64,000 bases of DNA from Mya arenaria (taxonomy: Eukaryota; Mollusca; Bivalvia; Myida; Myidae): contig NC_069124.1 in assembly GCF_026914265.1 (NCBI RefSeq), positions 54,827,888-54,891,887 of the forward strand, in the 5' to 3' direction. Position numbers and translations under genes: made by a program. The number at the start of each line of letters is the position of its first letter. Position 1 is the stretch's first letter. Below the pieces are notes generated by a model. That model saw nothing but the letters and a program-made list of their open reading frames with translations. It did not search any database and was not told where the DNA came from. Shown here piece by piece: positions 26,295 through 39,969 of the stretch.

Positions 26295-29200
26295 GGTGGT
26301 TTTCGTGGTCTTGCAAGTTCAAAAGTTCGCTAAATCTGGGGACAACAGATCTGGAAAAAAATAAATACATTAAACCCTCTTTTTTCATCACATTGACACA
26401 ATGCATTATATCATAACATTTTATATAAAAGTTTAATACAACAGAATAATTCATAACTGTTAAAAGAATAAATTAATCTCAAACAAAAAGGTTAGAAGTT
26501 TAAACAAAAAAATCATATTATACTTGTATACAACCTTTAAAACCCTGTTTCTTTTAAATAAGTAACATTTAAAATTTCAAAAATCCAGAAAGATAAATAT
26601 GTTTAGGTTTTTTTTATAACATTAATTTCCACTGAAAGCAGAACTATTTGGGTACTATCGTATATCCTGATAGTAAGGTTATGCTCACAAACTTACAGTA
26701 TATATATCTGCAGTTTAAAATTTGATCAGATCTTAATATCTGAATTTCAACCCTAATAAGTTAATTGCATAAAATAATCAGGTTCTATGAAGAGCAAGAG
26801 AAATAATCATCAGCAATTCTCCACTCAAGTGCTTACCACTTGTTTGAATAGGAAACTTTGAAGCAGCACGGACAAATATGTACACATTACACTTAAGGTT
26901 CCCCTTATGTTTGAACACCATAAGGAGGAAAGTTTCATTATTAATTTTGTAATAAAATGATTATTCAGACAGATTAATGACAATGCTTTACACAGTATTC
27001 ATTATTGTTGGGTGTGTAAAATAGTTGACAAAAAATAAGAAAAGCTAAAATATTTTATTTTTTTTTATATATCCAATGCATAAAGTTCAATGCATATAGA
27101 TGATACATGCTGAATTAAGAAAATAACAAACGATCAATTGCGAATCACAAACAATCTGTCAGAATTGTTTACGACCACAAATAAATGCCCCACCCACCTT
27201 CCGTTCAACATCAGAATCTTTTATCAATAATTCCTTTTCGATCCATAACGTCTGGATGTCAAAAACAGTGATTTTACATAAACAATGCTGTGGATTTAAT
27301 GAAAAGGTATGTTTAATGAAAAATAAGAGTACAATGCAAAACATTACACATTTAAACACATTCACATACCTAGTGAGGATGACTCACAGCGTCTTCGTTC
27401 GGATAAGTTCAGTAATTTCCGTGTCACTAAACGCTTGCAAGGGAGAAAAATCCCTGTTCATCAAGTAGAAAATAAGTGCAAGAATTATTTTTCTTGATAC
27501 TTAACAACAAGTTCCTGATGAATGGAATATATTTGATCAATGTTTTTATATACATAAATATCAACCTCCAGGGACAGTTTTTCTTTCCACTTGACTACTT
27601 TTAGCGATTAAAAGCAAGATGTTCGCGACATGTGCCCCTAATTCACACCCGATTGCATCACTGAGAGCCAGGAAATGCGATAACAGCTGCAAAAGCACAT
27701 TACACAAGGGCCCGAGTGACATCCTTTATCAATAAATCGATCTCAAGCTGATTTGTTTTATCGTAAAGTCCCGGTCCCATAGACTAGATAAGTTTTATGA
27801 TCAAATAGATTCTATTATACAGTAAGTGTCTTATAATGACAAATAATCACTACAATTGTCGCTTTATCGTTAAAAGGCCATTTGTGATAAAATATTGACC
27901 GTTTTAATACAAACGAGTGTGGCCGAATGTTTGCATACTTGTTATTTTAATCATGTGAACAAATCAAGGCAATAAACGCCCTCCTGAAAGTGTAAGCCAT
28001 CCCAAAATATCTTAACACCAAAATTTAAAAAGTACGAAAAAAAAAAAGTTAACTTGCGGCTTTCATTGAGTTTAAAACTAACTTACTCATATCACATATA
28101 CACATAATATATTTATAGTATATTATAAGCTTTAAATTATCATCAAATCTGGTTCGGTAAATATAAAATGTACGAGTACGAGCATATTTCTGAATACTTC
28201 ACTGCTAATGATGCATCATTTGGATAAAAAATCGCATTTTTAGCACTCTATATTTACAGTGTTTGTCTAAAATATCGGCTATCAAGATATAGTTACGACT
28301 CGTATGCGCGTGATTTACTGTAAATAACCAAAGTTAGGTTCAACTCAACTCAACACAACTCAGTTTATTGCATAAAACATTTAAACATGCTTTAGAGCAA
28401 AGACAACTATTGCAAATGCATACGTTTAAGCAGTATCACTGACCTATAGGTCCTAGGCAAGATCGAACAGTTTTACAAGAGAGCAAACTAATATTCATAA
28501 CTATGGATAAACGCCCGAACACAACTATTAGCAAATTCAGGCGTTTGCATGACACATACATTTTGACAAGTTAAATTCAGAGTTGCCAGTTGGTCTTTGG
28601 AGTTTTCAGATTATTATTGACATTTCTTTGCTTTTGGCCATGTGTTAAAATACATCGGTCTTATATATATATATTTATATATATATATATATTTGGCTCT
28701 TAAGTCAGTCGGAATAATTTTTGCATATCAATAAAAAGTGTTATTCACTTTCAGTCTATTAGGTCTTGTTATATTGATGTATCGACTACGCTCAATATGT
28801 AACTTGATCATGACGGAGCATTTCTACCCTTGCTGCAGTCTTTTATAATTCATGATTATCTATTATATGTGTGTGTGTAAAAAGTCTCTGCATCAACCAC
28901 TCTGGTGGTCAGGATAATTGTTGCAGATTTTGATTTAAATCGGCTCGCGCCTCTTAAAATCGGAATCTGCAAAATACTCGAGCCGAATACAGCCTCCCGG
29001 TTCAAAACGCAGCACTAACAACTCTAGTACATAGAATTAAACATATACAAGTAACCGATTATAATGTGCACACATGGTCCAAAACATGATAAAAAAATAT
29101 ATCAAATAAAAAAATACCCAAGCGAAAAAAATGTTTATATACAAACAGGGACTATCGGTATACACGTACGATAGAATTAGTGAATTAAACAATCTTAATG

Positions 29201-29335
29201 AGAAAAGATTTTCAGTGAGCAACCACTGCCTGTGTTAACATCATCTCTAGGTCACTGTTCTTCTGTTTACTTGTTTTACAATTCCTCTATTTGATTTTTA
29301 CAACAAAAGTGAAACAAAAGCCAAGATTGGATCTA
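26295..29335. other. Non-coding region upstream of egghead / downstream of HSPA12-like A
   Basis: 26295-26350 is probably the second 5' UTR exon of egghead, followed by a minus-strand intron. The remainder is AT-rich, and its frames are short and unlike any family. The egghead promoter should lie here but cannot be placed. A pentamer run near 28345 may be a retroelement tail. Confidence 0.5.
28341..28400 (-). repeat. Possible LINE/SINE 3' end with CAACT-type tail
   Basis: A short imperfect run of CAACT pentamers (minus strand AGTTG) is followed by CAGTTTATTGCATAAA. This resembles the terminal short repeats and 3' ends of molluscan non-LTR elements. No coding remnant is attached, so the call rests on pattern only. 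Confidence 0.3.
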
Positions 29336-32300
29336 TTAGCCGAGGAAATGCAAAGCCGCCTTTGCTTTGCTTGATTTGTTTGATTTCTCATCCTTAGAGA
29401 CAGCTTCAACATGCATCTCTGTGTCTCCGAAGATCATTTTGATGCTGACTGAGCGGTCGAGACCCGACCCGGGCACATCAATAGTAAGCTTTCCAATATC
29501 CGTACAGTTGGGATCGCTAGTGAACGTCGGTTCCGGATCCGTTGAGGCGAAAAACTGGAATTCAATTTCAGTTTGTGTATCCTTTATTGGCTTGTACGAG
29601 CGAGTTGCTTGACTCTCCCCGCGGACGACCTCTTGGCCGATTTTCACATGACTATCAAACATTCCCCCGCAAAATTCTTCGCCATTGCTGCTGACGACTT
29701 TCTTTGATTCCGGATGCACGCCCTTTTTGAAAGGATAAGAAGTACGGACGCCGTATGTGTACCTGCATTTCCGCTCCTCAATAACAGAAGGATCGTGGCC
29801 ATATATGACGGCGCCTTTCAGTACCGCCAGTCCGGGATCCTTTGGAACAATCAGCTTCATTTTACCAGGCAAACTTTCAACAGCTTTCCGTATAAGGTCT
29901 TGCAGGATTGGCGACTCAGAGAAACCGCCGACCATTAGAACTGTGTCGACGCTTTTCACTTCCGGCAGCGAGAAGAGTGATTTGAGATGCTGCGCTGCTG
30001 ACTGGCATGCGTCGTTGAAAAGCCCCTTTGCAATGCTCGCCTCCATTCTTATTTTATCCCCAACCCATTGCAGTTTGTCCTTGTAGCGCGGCAAACTGTT
30101 TACATGATCTTTGATATTCTTCCCTGTTTTCTCTTTAAACATTTCGTTGAGCGCAATGGGGACCTTGATTGTAATTTTCTCTGACATCTGGTTGCTGAAG
30201 CTTCTCTTCTTAACCTCGAACTCGCGGAACAGGTCGATGTAATCCATCATCTTATTCTCGGAGAAGTCGGCCATCACGTCGTTACCGACAATGTCAGCGA
30301 GCAGCTCACTGAAAGAGAAAACTTACATTGACATGATGTTACCTAACATTTTAACTTTTGATTTTCACTAAACGAATCAACCAATACGTATAATTGTTAT
30401 GGAAATGTACGGTGTTCACCTGAAAGGTTTATAGATACGCGTACATATTATCAACCAAAAGTGGGCTTCCTCTGTCAGGCTGTTTAAAACAGCTATTGGA
30501 TTATTATTCTGTTTAGAGTTTCTGGGGGAAAAATCGCAGAAATATAACAATGTGTAAACAAAGCTTTTTGTGAGAGAGCTTACATTTAACCAGTACGTTC
30601 AAACATAATTTAAGATTATGTAAATACATGACTGTTTGAAGCTACAAATTCTAATATCCTTCCTGTTTTATCAGGACACTAGCCCTGGTGACTCACTGGA
30701 AGGCCTTGTCGATGTATGTGCCTCCCCAGTTGCCCCCGTTCGCCTTGTACAGCTCCTTCAGAGACCCGCTCGCCTTCACCTCATGTACTGTTATGTCTAC
30801 CGTACCGCCTGCAAGAGAAACCAAATGTGAATTGGCCAATACACATGTAGTATTCAAATTGTATATATGAATGAAGCATACGTTCGGACGGGATGATATT
30901 CAATATACAACTTCAGTCAATCTGATGGTCATAAATCATTAACTCCATTCACTGTATATGTCTGTTATTTATATCGAGCAATCCAATTAGCTACATCGTT
31001 GTATTGAATCGCTCTCCTTGCATATATGTGTGTTTATTTCACCATGGTGTAAAAACAACTATATTTACAGTCGAACCTCATTGGCTCGAACACCCAGGGA
31101 TCGGTGAAAATACGTCGAGCCTCGTAAAGTTTGAGCAAAGTGGGAATGTTTACCTTGCGTTTGAATGAATCGGACCTTTACATCCCGTTCGAGCAAACAA
31201 GGAATTCGAACCAAGCGAGTTCGAGCAAACGGGGTTCGACTGAATTTATGGCTATTCTGTGGGGGCAATTTGGAAAGAAACAAAGACCGGCGCATTATAT
31301 TATCCACTTACCACCAGCGTCAAATACAAGGTATCTGGTTTCCGGGCTGAAGGGCATAAACCGGCTTGAACCTTTAAGGGTGTTCATGGGCAGGTAGCGG
31401 CAGCACAGAGAGGCGGCTTCCGGTTCCAGGGCCATTATCAGGCTATCTCCGACCATACCCGCCTGATGAAAACAAGTAATGCGAACATTGTATGTACAAT
31501 ATATTGATCTGTAATAATTATACGAGTACAATGTTGATATGAATATATTTGAAATCGTAGTCTATTTCAAGCTGAACACATAGGAACATTCATAAAGGTC
31601 CCAATAACTTGTATTTGGCGATACTACTCCGAGTCTCTGTATACAATAGCAACATCTTGTGTGGTTATATTTATAAAAAACATTTCAAGAGTTCAATAAT
31701 AAATAATAATTTAATATTGATGGCGTGAATAGACCTGCTCCGCGGCTTCCCTCATGAACTGTTTGGAGACGTCGTTCCAGATGGCCGGGACAGTGAGCAC
31801 CCAGCGAATCTCATCGTCCTTCACATCCGGAAGTTGCTGCTGCACGCGCTTCATCAGGTGTTCGCGAAGGTAGCGGATGCAGGCCGAGAAGACGTCCATG
31901 GCCGGCATCTTCTTTCCGAGTTCGTCTTCCAGCATGAATCGCCGCTTCAGTGTCTGGAGAGTGGTTTCAGTAAGGTACGGTTTTTGACGGTTTGCTGATA
32001 GGGCTTGCATTTATTTGAACATTAATCTAATATGATAGATGTGATAATAATATATACGGTTACCAGACAGGTTGACGCAACAGGATACACTATCACTATG
32101 CATATTATGTTTTTGGTGAAACATAATTTTATTGCGAACTCAAATAGATGATATAAATAACATGAATGACAGTCTTCACAAACTGTATCAATCTCCTACG
32201 CAGTGATCTCCCTTGACAAGCAGAATCGGGATATCTGCCACTATGCGCGAATATATCCGGATATCAGCTATATAAACTAAACAAAAAATATTTTCTTCAG

Positions 32301-33314
32301 TTATCTTTTTTTGGCAGTTGTTATCCAATTTCAATTATTCAAGATGCATTGATGTTAAACCACAAAAACATTTAATATTAAAGATGAATTACAATATTAA
32401 CCGATATGATATATGGTCACGTGATTTGCATGGTGGCATTGATAACTGAATTGTAGGGTAAGTAACCACGTGAAGTCTGAAGCTGTATATCTTATTATCG
32501 TACACTTCGGTTAACTTTTACGCACCATTTTGTTGTACAGCATCATCTTAAAGCGCCTGAAGAAGTAGTAATTCCTGTGTTCATCATTCTCCTCCGCAAG
32601 GTTTCCGTACTCGTCCTCCGCCGCGAACCCAAACTCCTTAAACTGCTTCTTCTTGTCGAAGAGCACACACGTGGTCGTTTTGTGGGACATGAGAGTCGCC
32701 CCCGTCCATGTGTTCGCCGACACCTGGGGAAGGAACGATTGATGGGAAATATGTGTATGGGGAATGTAATAAAAACAATATTATAATTTAAGAGCTGATT
32801 TTTAAAAGCTCTTTTAGGGTTTAAGAGGAAGGTTTTAAGGCGGTCGGGTGGGCAGGCAGCGAGTAAATGATAATGCAAAGTATCCAGAGCATAAGTATAT
32901 CAGTAATGGTTGATGGTAACTGTTTTATATAATCATATATATAATTATTATTAGTATGTATTTAATTGAACTGTTCGTAGTTTTTAAAGATGTATAAATA
33001 GATCTGTTATCCCATAGCGCCCTTTGACATAATTATATATTATTATAATTGAGTTTACTTGTTTCAATGATAAGAAATAAATTTACCCTTGTTCAAATGT
33101 AATGATTAAAAAAGACGATAATTGAAATATTTGTAAATATACACACACCCAGAGACATAAGTAATGTATGATATTCGAATAGCGTGTACATCAACATACT
33201 TACATTGAGAGGATCCCTTTTGAAGTCTGTTCTTGAAGAGAAGGCATAACCTGAATAGGCTGTCCCGAAGTCAATGGCCGCAACCAGCAAAAAATCATCA
33301 TTTCTTGATGCCAT
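29336..33314 (-). CDS. HSPA12-like atypical HSP70 (gene A)
   Basis: This is a member of the divergent HSP70 group around vertebrate HSPA12A/B, with an actin-type ATPase fold. Six exons join in frame: 33314-33204, 32723-32526, 31953-31735, 31462-31312, 30808-30697 and 30308-29336, giving 587 residues. The ATPase marks are AAIDFGTAYSGYAF (phosphate 1, about 12-25), PAIWND (connect region, exon 3), FDAGGGTVD (phosphate 2, about 223-231) and LMVGGFSES (adenosine motif, about 388-396). Introns 1-3 are phase 0, intron 4 phase 1 and intron 5 phase 2, and all positions match gene B. Two donors are weak (GTGCGT after exon 2, GTCTAT after exon 3), but both fall exactly where gene B splices. No canonical C-terminal EEVD is present; the protein ends HFLG. 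Clients and role are unknown; in bivalves such genes are often linked to immune or stress responses. Confidence 0.92.
31068..31242 (-). mobile_element. Pogo-like MITE in intron 4 of HSPA12-like A
   Basis: This 175-bp element has terminal inverted repeats CAGTCGAACCTCATTGG and CAAACGGGGTTCGACTG. It is preceded by TA; the right flank is AA, so the presumed TA target duplication has decayed on one side. TIR and size match the copies at 56931 and 57695. Such elements are moved in trans by Tc1/mariner-pogo transposases. Confidence 0.85.
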
Positions 33315-35009
33315 TTTCAGACATTTACAATTAGATGTAGGTTTCGATATTTTACTGATAAAACCTTTTAAATCGAAAGAGGAAGCTCAACAATTTCCAT
33401 ACCAGGAACATGTATTAATGCGGGTTTCTACCGCTTTGCTTGATAATTTATAATGATATCAAGCGCGAACGTTTGTATTAATATTGAAATGATGTAACTA
33501 TGCGAAATAAATAAGGTTTGTATCCATGTATGAATATTTTGTTATTTTGTTTGAAAACCTATTCGGGTTTTTCAAAGTTAATTTCGGTTTTAAAATTAAA
33601 GCGTCCATGAAAGGTAATTTTCTTCCGTGTTTCTCCATATACGCAAACTGAAAGAAGGTCAGGGACTTGAGGTGTTAATTTGATTCTTAGACGATAATTG
33701 ATAATAATTAGTTATGCATTTTACACACATGTACATGGGTATTAATTTCTGCAAAGTTTAAAAACAAGATTTTCCTTAAAGAAGATACTCGGCCATGGTA
33801 AACCAGCGGTTTACTGATTTGAATATTTGTTCACTAGACATTGTTCCTGGTTTAATTGTTGACCGGTAATGGATATTTAGGCGTTGCTTACTGAGGGAAT
33901 CGAAGAGCAGTGCAATACAATATAACATGTAAAAAACAAAATAAATTCAATAACGTGCACACGAGTTCGGATACCGAACTCGTTTCATGTGAAGACGCAT
34001 TGACTAAACAGTGTCCAAATACGGCGTAGGGTGATCTTGACCTAAGAGTATGGGTCAGCCAGATCAATTCCGAAATTTTATCAGATTGTTAGCATTCTTC
34101 TCGTTGAGTTTAGCCTTGAAATATCTTTCGGCTTACTTTTCTTGGTAAATCGTTCGCAAAAAAGTAAATATCTTCAACTTTTAAACAACCACAGAGTTCA
34201 ACAGATTCGATACTTATTCGACACTCCTTTATTTTATTCCACTTTCTTTACAATGGTCAAGATTTCGAGTTTCACTTTACAATGGCCAATGGGATTTCAA
34301 GTTTTATTCTACAATGACCAACGTATATTAAATTATATTCATTCAACCTTTGTTCATTTCACTTGAAATTAAAGGGTGATATCAGAGGCCTACGGCCGAC
34401 AAAAAGAAAAGAAAATACGATAACTGTTTGTATACGCTATAAAATATTAACCGAGCTTATTATGCATACAAACAAACATCCCTTTCACGAATATGTTATA
34501 TAATAACTTATATTGTCTAAAACAAATCGACAATGCAGTTTGATTACGGTATAATATATGCAGAAGTAAGCCCATTTTAAGTGATACTTAAGTACTCAAA
34601 CGACAAAAGAACTTCAATATAAAATAGTTCACATTGCCTATGCTGACAACAAGTGCATTAAGCTAGCTTAAAAGAACTATTGCTTTGGCCGATGCCCTCG
34701 AAATTGCATGAAAGGAATTAAGATTGAATTGGATTATTAATATTTCCAAATGCAAGCTGTTATTTCCGATTATGGCGTGTAACGAGCTAGCGATCAGCAA
34801 CACAAATGAGCAACAAATTCAACAAATTTAAGTGAAATTGAAAATCCAATTTTACAGAACATGAAGTTAAAAATTAATTTAAATTATAATACAAGCACAA
34901 CAAATTTTTTAGTTCATGTACAAGAATATCCTCATTGGAAAATGAGTTAGTAACTATATAAAGCAATCTTAACTCACCAAATGTATGCTATTCATTCATT
35001 CAGGCTACA
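33315..35009. promoter_or_regulatory. Shared divergent intergenic region of two HSPA12-like genes
   Basis: This 1.7-kb AT-rich region separates the two ATGs, so both promoters must lie in it or in unseen 5' exons. I looked for heat-shock elements (alternating GAA/TTC at 2-base spacing) and found no clean three-box site. A perfect small hairpin lies at 33962-33982. Around 34240-34320 three imperfect copies of a phrase containing TACAATGNCCAA recur. No coding region is seen. Confidence 0.45.
33962..33982. other. Perfect short hairpin between the HSPA12-like genes
   Basis: The sequence is CGAGTTCGG, loop ATA, CCGAACTCG: a 9-bp perfect stem with a 3-base loop. It may be chance or a bound palindrome. 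It is not a standard heat-shock element. Confidence 0.6.
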
Positions 35010-38000
35010 ATGAGTTTAAATGAGGATTATTTGCTCGTGGCGGCGATCGACTTCGGTACCGCCTTCTCCGGGTACGCATTCTCTACACGGGATGACTTCA
35101 CCAAGGATCCACTCAAGGTGAACATGGACTTAAGTCACGCACAGTTATTCGCGTATCATATATACACAGATGGAATGTTGATTATACTTAAGTAAAAGCT
35201 GCACTCTCACAGTTTTATGCACCAGGTCAATTGTAACCACGCCCCCCCCCCACCCTTTTATTTTTTGTCTTTGAACGAGCAGTCTTTTGCGTAAATACCT
35301 GCAAACCAGTATAAATAAAAGACTGCTGTCAAAAGATCTGATCAGATGGCTTAAACCGTACTATAAAACAATAAAAACGAAAAAGTGTTTGTTTCAGTGA
35401 AAGATAGCAATATATTTCACTTCGTGAACACCATAAGTAAACAATTTGGACATTTTGGTGAATATATTCATTTGTCCATTTTTTAAATCTTTTCAAACAA
35501 AAAAGAATGGTCACAAAGCTTTATATTAACTGTGATATTACCTATTTGCAGATTCAATCCAATGTATGGGGTGCGGGAAACCTGATGTCACAGAAGACCT
35601 CCACGTGTGTGCTGTTCGACGGGAATAAAAAGTTCCATTCGTTCGGGTTCGATGCGGAGGATAATTACTCCGGTCTCGCCCTCGACAATAAACACCATGG
35701 ATACTACTTCTTCAAGCAGTTCAAAATGATGTTGTTTGATAAAATGGTCAGTTTTACTCTGCACGACCTACATCATAGTGGTACTCAACCTCAATGTTTT
35801 GTGTCGTATAAAACTTCTATCCTCTCTTATTTATAACGTTGTAATAACCCTTTTTTGCGTGGTGGTAGTGGCAAGTGAGTAATTCTTTGACACCAACTTA
35901 CCAATCGTAACAACTCGGCCATCTCCGGCAAGCTTCGAGATTCTGTTGTATAATTGCCGAGGTGTTCCGATTGACCAACATAAAAATAATTTTGCGATAT
36001 ACCATGTCTTACGGTGCTCTAAAGCTAATCTAAACAGTTAAATAAACTCATTTTGTTCAAGCTCGGCTTATTGTCATTGGCAGACGTTAAAGAGGCGGTT
36101 CATGCTCGAGGACGCCATGGGGAAGAAAATGCCGGCCATGGACGTTTTCTCCGCATGCATCCGCTACTTAAAGGACCACATGTTGACGAAGTGCCAACAG
36201 CAACTACCTGACACTTCCGAGGACGACATCCGCTGGGTGCTCACTGTCCCTGCCATCTGGAACGACACATCCAAACAGTTCATGAGAGAAGCTGCTCAAA
36301 AGGTGATGTAACCATATAAAAGTACATTCTACAAATGTTGACAATGCACATACAGGTATTAAAATATGATGGTTAATGTCATACACGTTTATACTACATA
36401 ATTATTTTAAGGCCTTGGCGATCACATTGATTTGTCTTGAAGAATGTTTGGCAAAATGTAAGACACATAGAACTACAGTCGAAACTCGCAATGTCGAAGT
36501 CGATAAGATCTCGGGAAACACTCGGGATTCGGCCATTCGATATAACCAAAATGCAAAAAAGTGTATTACATAACCGAATACATCTAAAATAGTTCGACAT
36601 AACCAGAGCATCGTGACAATAGAATTCCACAAAGCAAGTTTTGACTGTAGGTTACACACCACCATTGTTTTTCCCTATATAATTCAATGTAAAATTATAA
36701 TTTTTAGACAACATTTAAAGGCATTTCGAGCGAATGCAGGCTATGATAACCACATATATTCTTAAAGTACAAGCTTTAAATTACATTTTAAGCCAATAAA
36801 AAAAGGGGGTCAAGTTATTCCTAAGAAAAATCAACCCACTTCTAAAAATTGCACCGTCCGCCATGACAGTTCTTCCAAAATGCCCTTTCAACTATAGGGC
36901 AGCGGTTTATGCTTTAATCTCTACTCTAAATAATAAATCAAGCAAGAATAGATACTTAAGGTATAAAAGTTTCAGGAATAATGATAGTTTTGATTTACAG
37001 TGTATTGAGCATGTGAAAACATGTCTATCAATCATAAGAACATTTTTTTTTATTGAGAATTTTTCACACAACGGAAGTACATATGACGTAATGGTGACGT
37101 ATTCCTGTATTAACCGGTATAACTTCAAAGAGTGCGGCACTACGTTTATACGCCCAAAATTTTCTTTAGGCTGGGATACCAGATCATTGTCTGTTGATCG
37201 CACTGGAGCCAGAGGCCGCCTCCCTGTGCTGCCGCCATCTTCCAATGAACACATTCCAAGGCATCAGCAAGGGTTTTGTTCCCTTTGCACCGAGATCCAA
37301 GTACCTTGTGTTTGATGCTGGAGGTTATTATATTGTGTAGTTAATGCACCAGTCAATCGTAACCACGCCCCCCCCCCAGGTCCGGGGATATACAAGGGAT
37401 ATCCGGGGGAAAGGGCCGTGTTTTACCTTCCAGGAGGCTCCGCAGTGTTGGGTGAATGCGATGGTGTTGTCTTCGTTTCAAAAATAGCGGGGAATGGGCC
37501 TTACCTAGGGTCCCTGGGTTGCGCGGGCATTTAGCGGGGATTTTACCAGCAGCAGTTCGTCTCCGCAATGCGGTGATTTTATCCGGTCTTGACTAGAACG
37601 AAAGTTAAAGTCCTCGCTATTCTCCGGACCTGGGGGAGCCAAGGTTACAATTGACTGGCGCATACAATGGCAATGTGCAATGTGTGCTGCTTAAATACAG
37701 GATTGTCTAGTTTGCCTCGCTATAAAAACATGTTGATTTGTTCACCAAATTAAAATTTTATCAAGCGAGTTCACGTCTTAATTTGTACGAAAATCCAATA
37801 TTACTGCGATATCTTTTGCCAATTGTAAAAAAATAATAATTCCATTTGGTATTTGCGACCTGTTGCACGCAAGTGTTTAGACACGCAGATATCTTACACG
37901 CACTTAAGTTTCATCAAACTAAGATAACAACAAAAGTTGTAGCCTGTCAGACAATTTTAAAGTACAATGTACAAAAATAGCCAATAGCTAAACTATAAAA

Positions 38001-39969
38001 AAATAAACAAGAGTTCACAGTTCAAGAAATTTAAACATAAACTTTAGAGAGCAATGTTTCGTCATACCAACTTAACCCACAGGCATCACATCACTCATCA
38101 TACATCACTATTAATATTATTATCAATATATAGGATGCCACCAATATCTTTTTTTTGATCTTCCGACGAAGGCTACAAGGTTTCCATATATATCATTTTC
38201 CAGGTGGCACTGTGGACATTACCGTCCACGAGGTACAAGACAACAACTCCCTGAGAGAACTCTTCAAGGCGAACGGGGGAAACTGGGGAGGCACATACAT
38301 CGAAAAAGCCTTCAGGTACTGAATGAGGCTTAAAGGCTAAAGCAATATTTATTAAATTCTGATGCAATATCTGACTTTAATGATCAAAATAAAAAAAATG
38401 CATATGATTTAGGTACATATAAAAAGTATTAGCGATTTTTGGCGCTTTTTTAATTGGGCATTTTGAGGCCATGAAGCCATGAATTGAAAATAAATGTCTA
38501 ATTAAGGCTTTTTTTATCTGTACCTAAATCATTAACATTTTTGTTATTGTTATTGAAGCAATTGAGTCAAACATGATAATGCATTAATGCATGCGACCTT
38601 AAGTTTGAAACAAAACTTCATATTTGTTCCTCTTTATTTAAAAAAAAGATTTTTTTTTCACATTTAGATAAATAGTTTCTGCATAAATTACTCAGACGGG
38701 AAGCCAGTCTATGCATGCACTTCTCGAAATCCGTACTAGTATCAAAACATTCCCCCGCCTACGTGTACTAGTATAGACATATAAAACGTTTTTTATAAAC
38801 AAAACGTATCTGACATTACTACTGAGCTATTTTATATTATGTGCATAGAATTTAAAAATCCTATCACTTAAAGACCTTTGAAAATTACTATAAAACCACT
38901 TAGTCTGCCATAGTTAAAGTTAAATAACGTTTTCTGGTCGTCTTAATTATTGCATACCAGTCATAGAAGTAATGGTTTTAAAATAGTCCCAAGTGTTAAA
39001 TAACTTTTTCTTTTTAGAAATATGCTGGCGGAAATCGTTGGGAACGACGTGATGGATAACTTTCAAGCAACAAATATGATGGATTTCATAGATCTTCTGA
39101 GAGAATTCGAGGTCAAAAAGAGAAATTTCAACAGCACAATGTCACAAAAGATTACTTTTAAGGTCCCGATCGCTCTCAATGTTGACTTCAAGGCTAAGCA
39201 TGGAAAAGATATCAAAGATCACATTGCTACCAAGTCTCAGTACAAAGAGAATGTAAGCTGGGTTAGTGACAAGTTAAGGCTTGCATCAGAGACCGCCAAA
39301 GGTTTATTTCACGACGCTTGCTACAGTGCCGCCAAGCATTTGAAGTCCTTATTTGACGAGGGCCAGGTCAAGGACGTGCCAATGATACTGATGGTCGGCG
39401 GATTTTCAGAGTCCGCTATGCTACAAGATATAATAAAAGAGTTTCTTCCAAATAAGAAGATCATCATTCCAGCTGACGCTGGACTTGCAGTACTGAAAGG
39501 CGCCGTCATCTTTGGCCACGATCCATCAGTCATTCAGGTACGTCGATGCCGCTACACATACGGCGTTAGATCTTCAAAACCTTTCAAAGAGGGTGTCCAT
39601 CCAGAATCCAAGAAATTTATAGACGACGACGGAGATGTCCTTTGCAGTGACATGTTCGACAAGCACGTAGAAACTGGGCAACCGGTCGAATATGGTAAGA
39701 GCCAAGTAGCCGAAAGCTATTGTCCAACGAGTAAAGCCGCGACTAGGATGACGTTTGAAGTGTTTGCATCAAGCGAACGCGACCCGACGTTTGTCACCGA
39801 GCCGTCTTGCAAAAAATTGGGAAGTCTGCAAGTCGATATTGCAGGAAGCGGGACAAACCGCTCGGTGACCGTTGAGATGTCGTTTAGCGGGACGGAACTT
39901 CACGTTCAAGCTCATGAGACAAGAACACCGGATCGCCGTACAACAGCCAAATTTGATTTCCTCGGTTGA
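35010..39969 (+). CDS. HSPA12-like atypical HSP70 (gene B)
   Basis: This is a paralogue of gene A on the opposite strand. Six exons join in frame: 35010-35117, 35552-35746, 36084-36302, 37170-37323, 38204-38315 and 39018-39969, giving 579 residues. The ATPase marks are AAIDFGTAFSGYAF, ALEPEAASLCCRHLPMN (exon 4), FDAGGGTVD (made by the exon 4/5 join) and LMVGGFSES (exon 6). Intron positions and phases match gene A one for one. Exon 5 is 112 nt in both genes; exon 4 is one codon longer here. The protein ends FDFLG with no EEVD. Introns 1, 3 and 4 each carry MITE sequence, and the one in intron 4 starts only 21 bases after the donor splice site. The frame is intact throughout, so it looks functional. 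Client and role are unknown. Confidence 0.93.
35218..35260 (+). mobile_element. Solo end of a TGCACCAGTCAATTG-family MITE
   Basis: TGCACCAGGTCAATTGTAAC followed by CACGCCCCCCC matches the left terminal repeat of the copies at 37345 and 55344. The body and the other end are missing, so this is a truncated copy in intron 1 of HSPA12-like gene B. Confidence 0.75.
36476..36647 (+). mobile_element. Pogo-like MITE in intron 3 of HSPA12-like B
   Basis: This 172-bp element starts CAGTCGAAACTCGCAATG and ends CAAGTTTTGACTG, with TA on both sides as target duplication. Its TIR start is shared with the elements at 31068, 56931 and 57695, but the interior (CGATATAACC / TTCGACATAACC) differs, so it is a separate subfamily. 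Confidence 0.82.
37345..37662 (+). mobile_element. MITE, TGCACCAGTCAATTG family (intron 4 of HSPA12-like B)
   Basis: The 318-bp element has terminal inverted repeats TGCACCAGTCAATCGTAACC and GGTTACAATTGACTGGCGCA. Its GC-rich interior matches the copy at 55344, sharing GGGTGAATGCG, GTTGTCTTCG and ATAGCGGGGAAT. It begins 21 bases after the exon 4 splice donor. It is non-coding. Confidence 0.88.

Noticed and set aside
33315-35009. Heat-shock elements upstream of the HSPA12-like genes
   Set aside because: TTC and GAA boxes are present, but not at the 2-base spacing needed for a three-box site.
36863-37315. Plus-strand frame of 150 codons over exon 4 of HSPA12-like B
   Set aside because: The HSP70 reading is in another frame starting at the splice acceptor at 37170, and the upstream part is intron.
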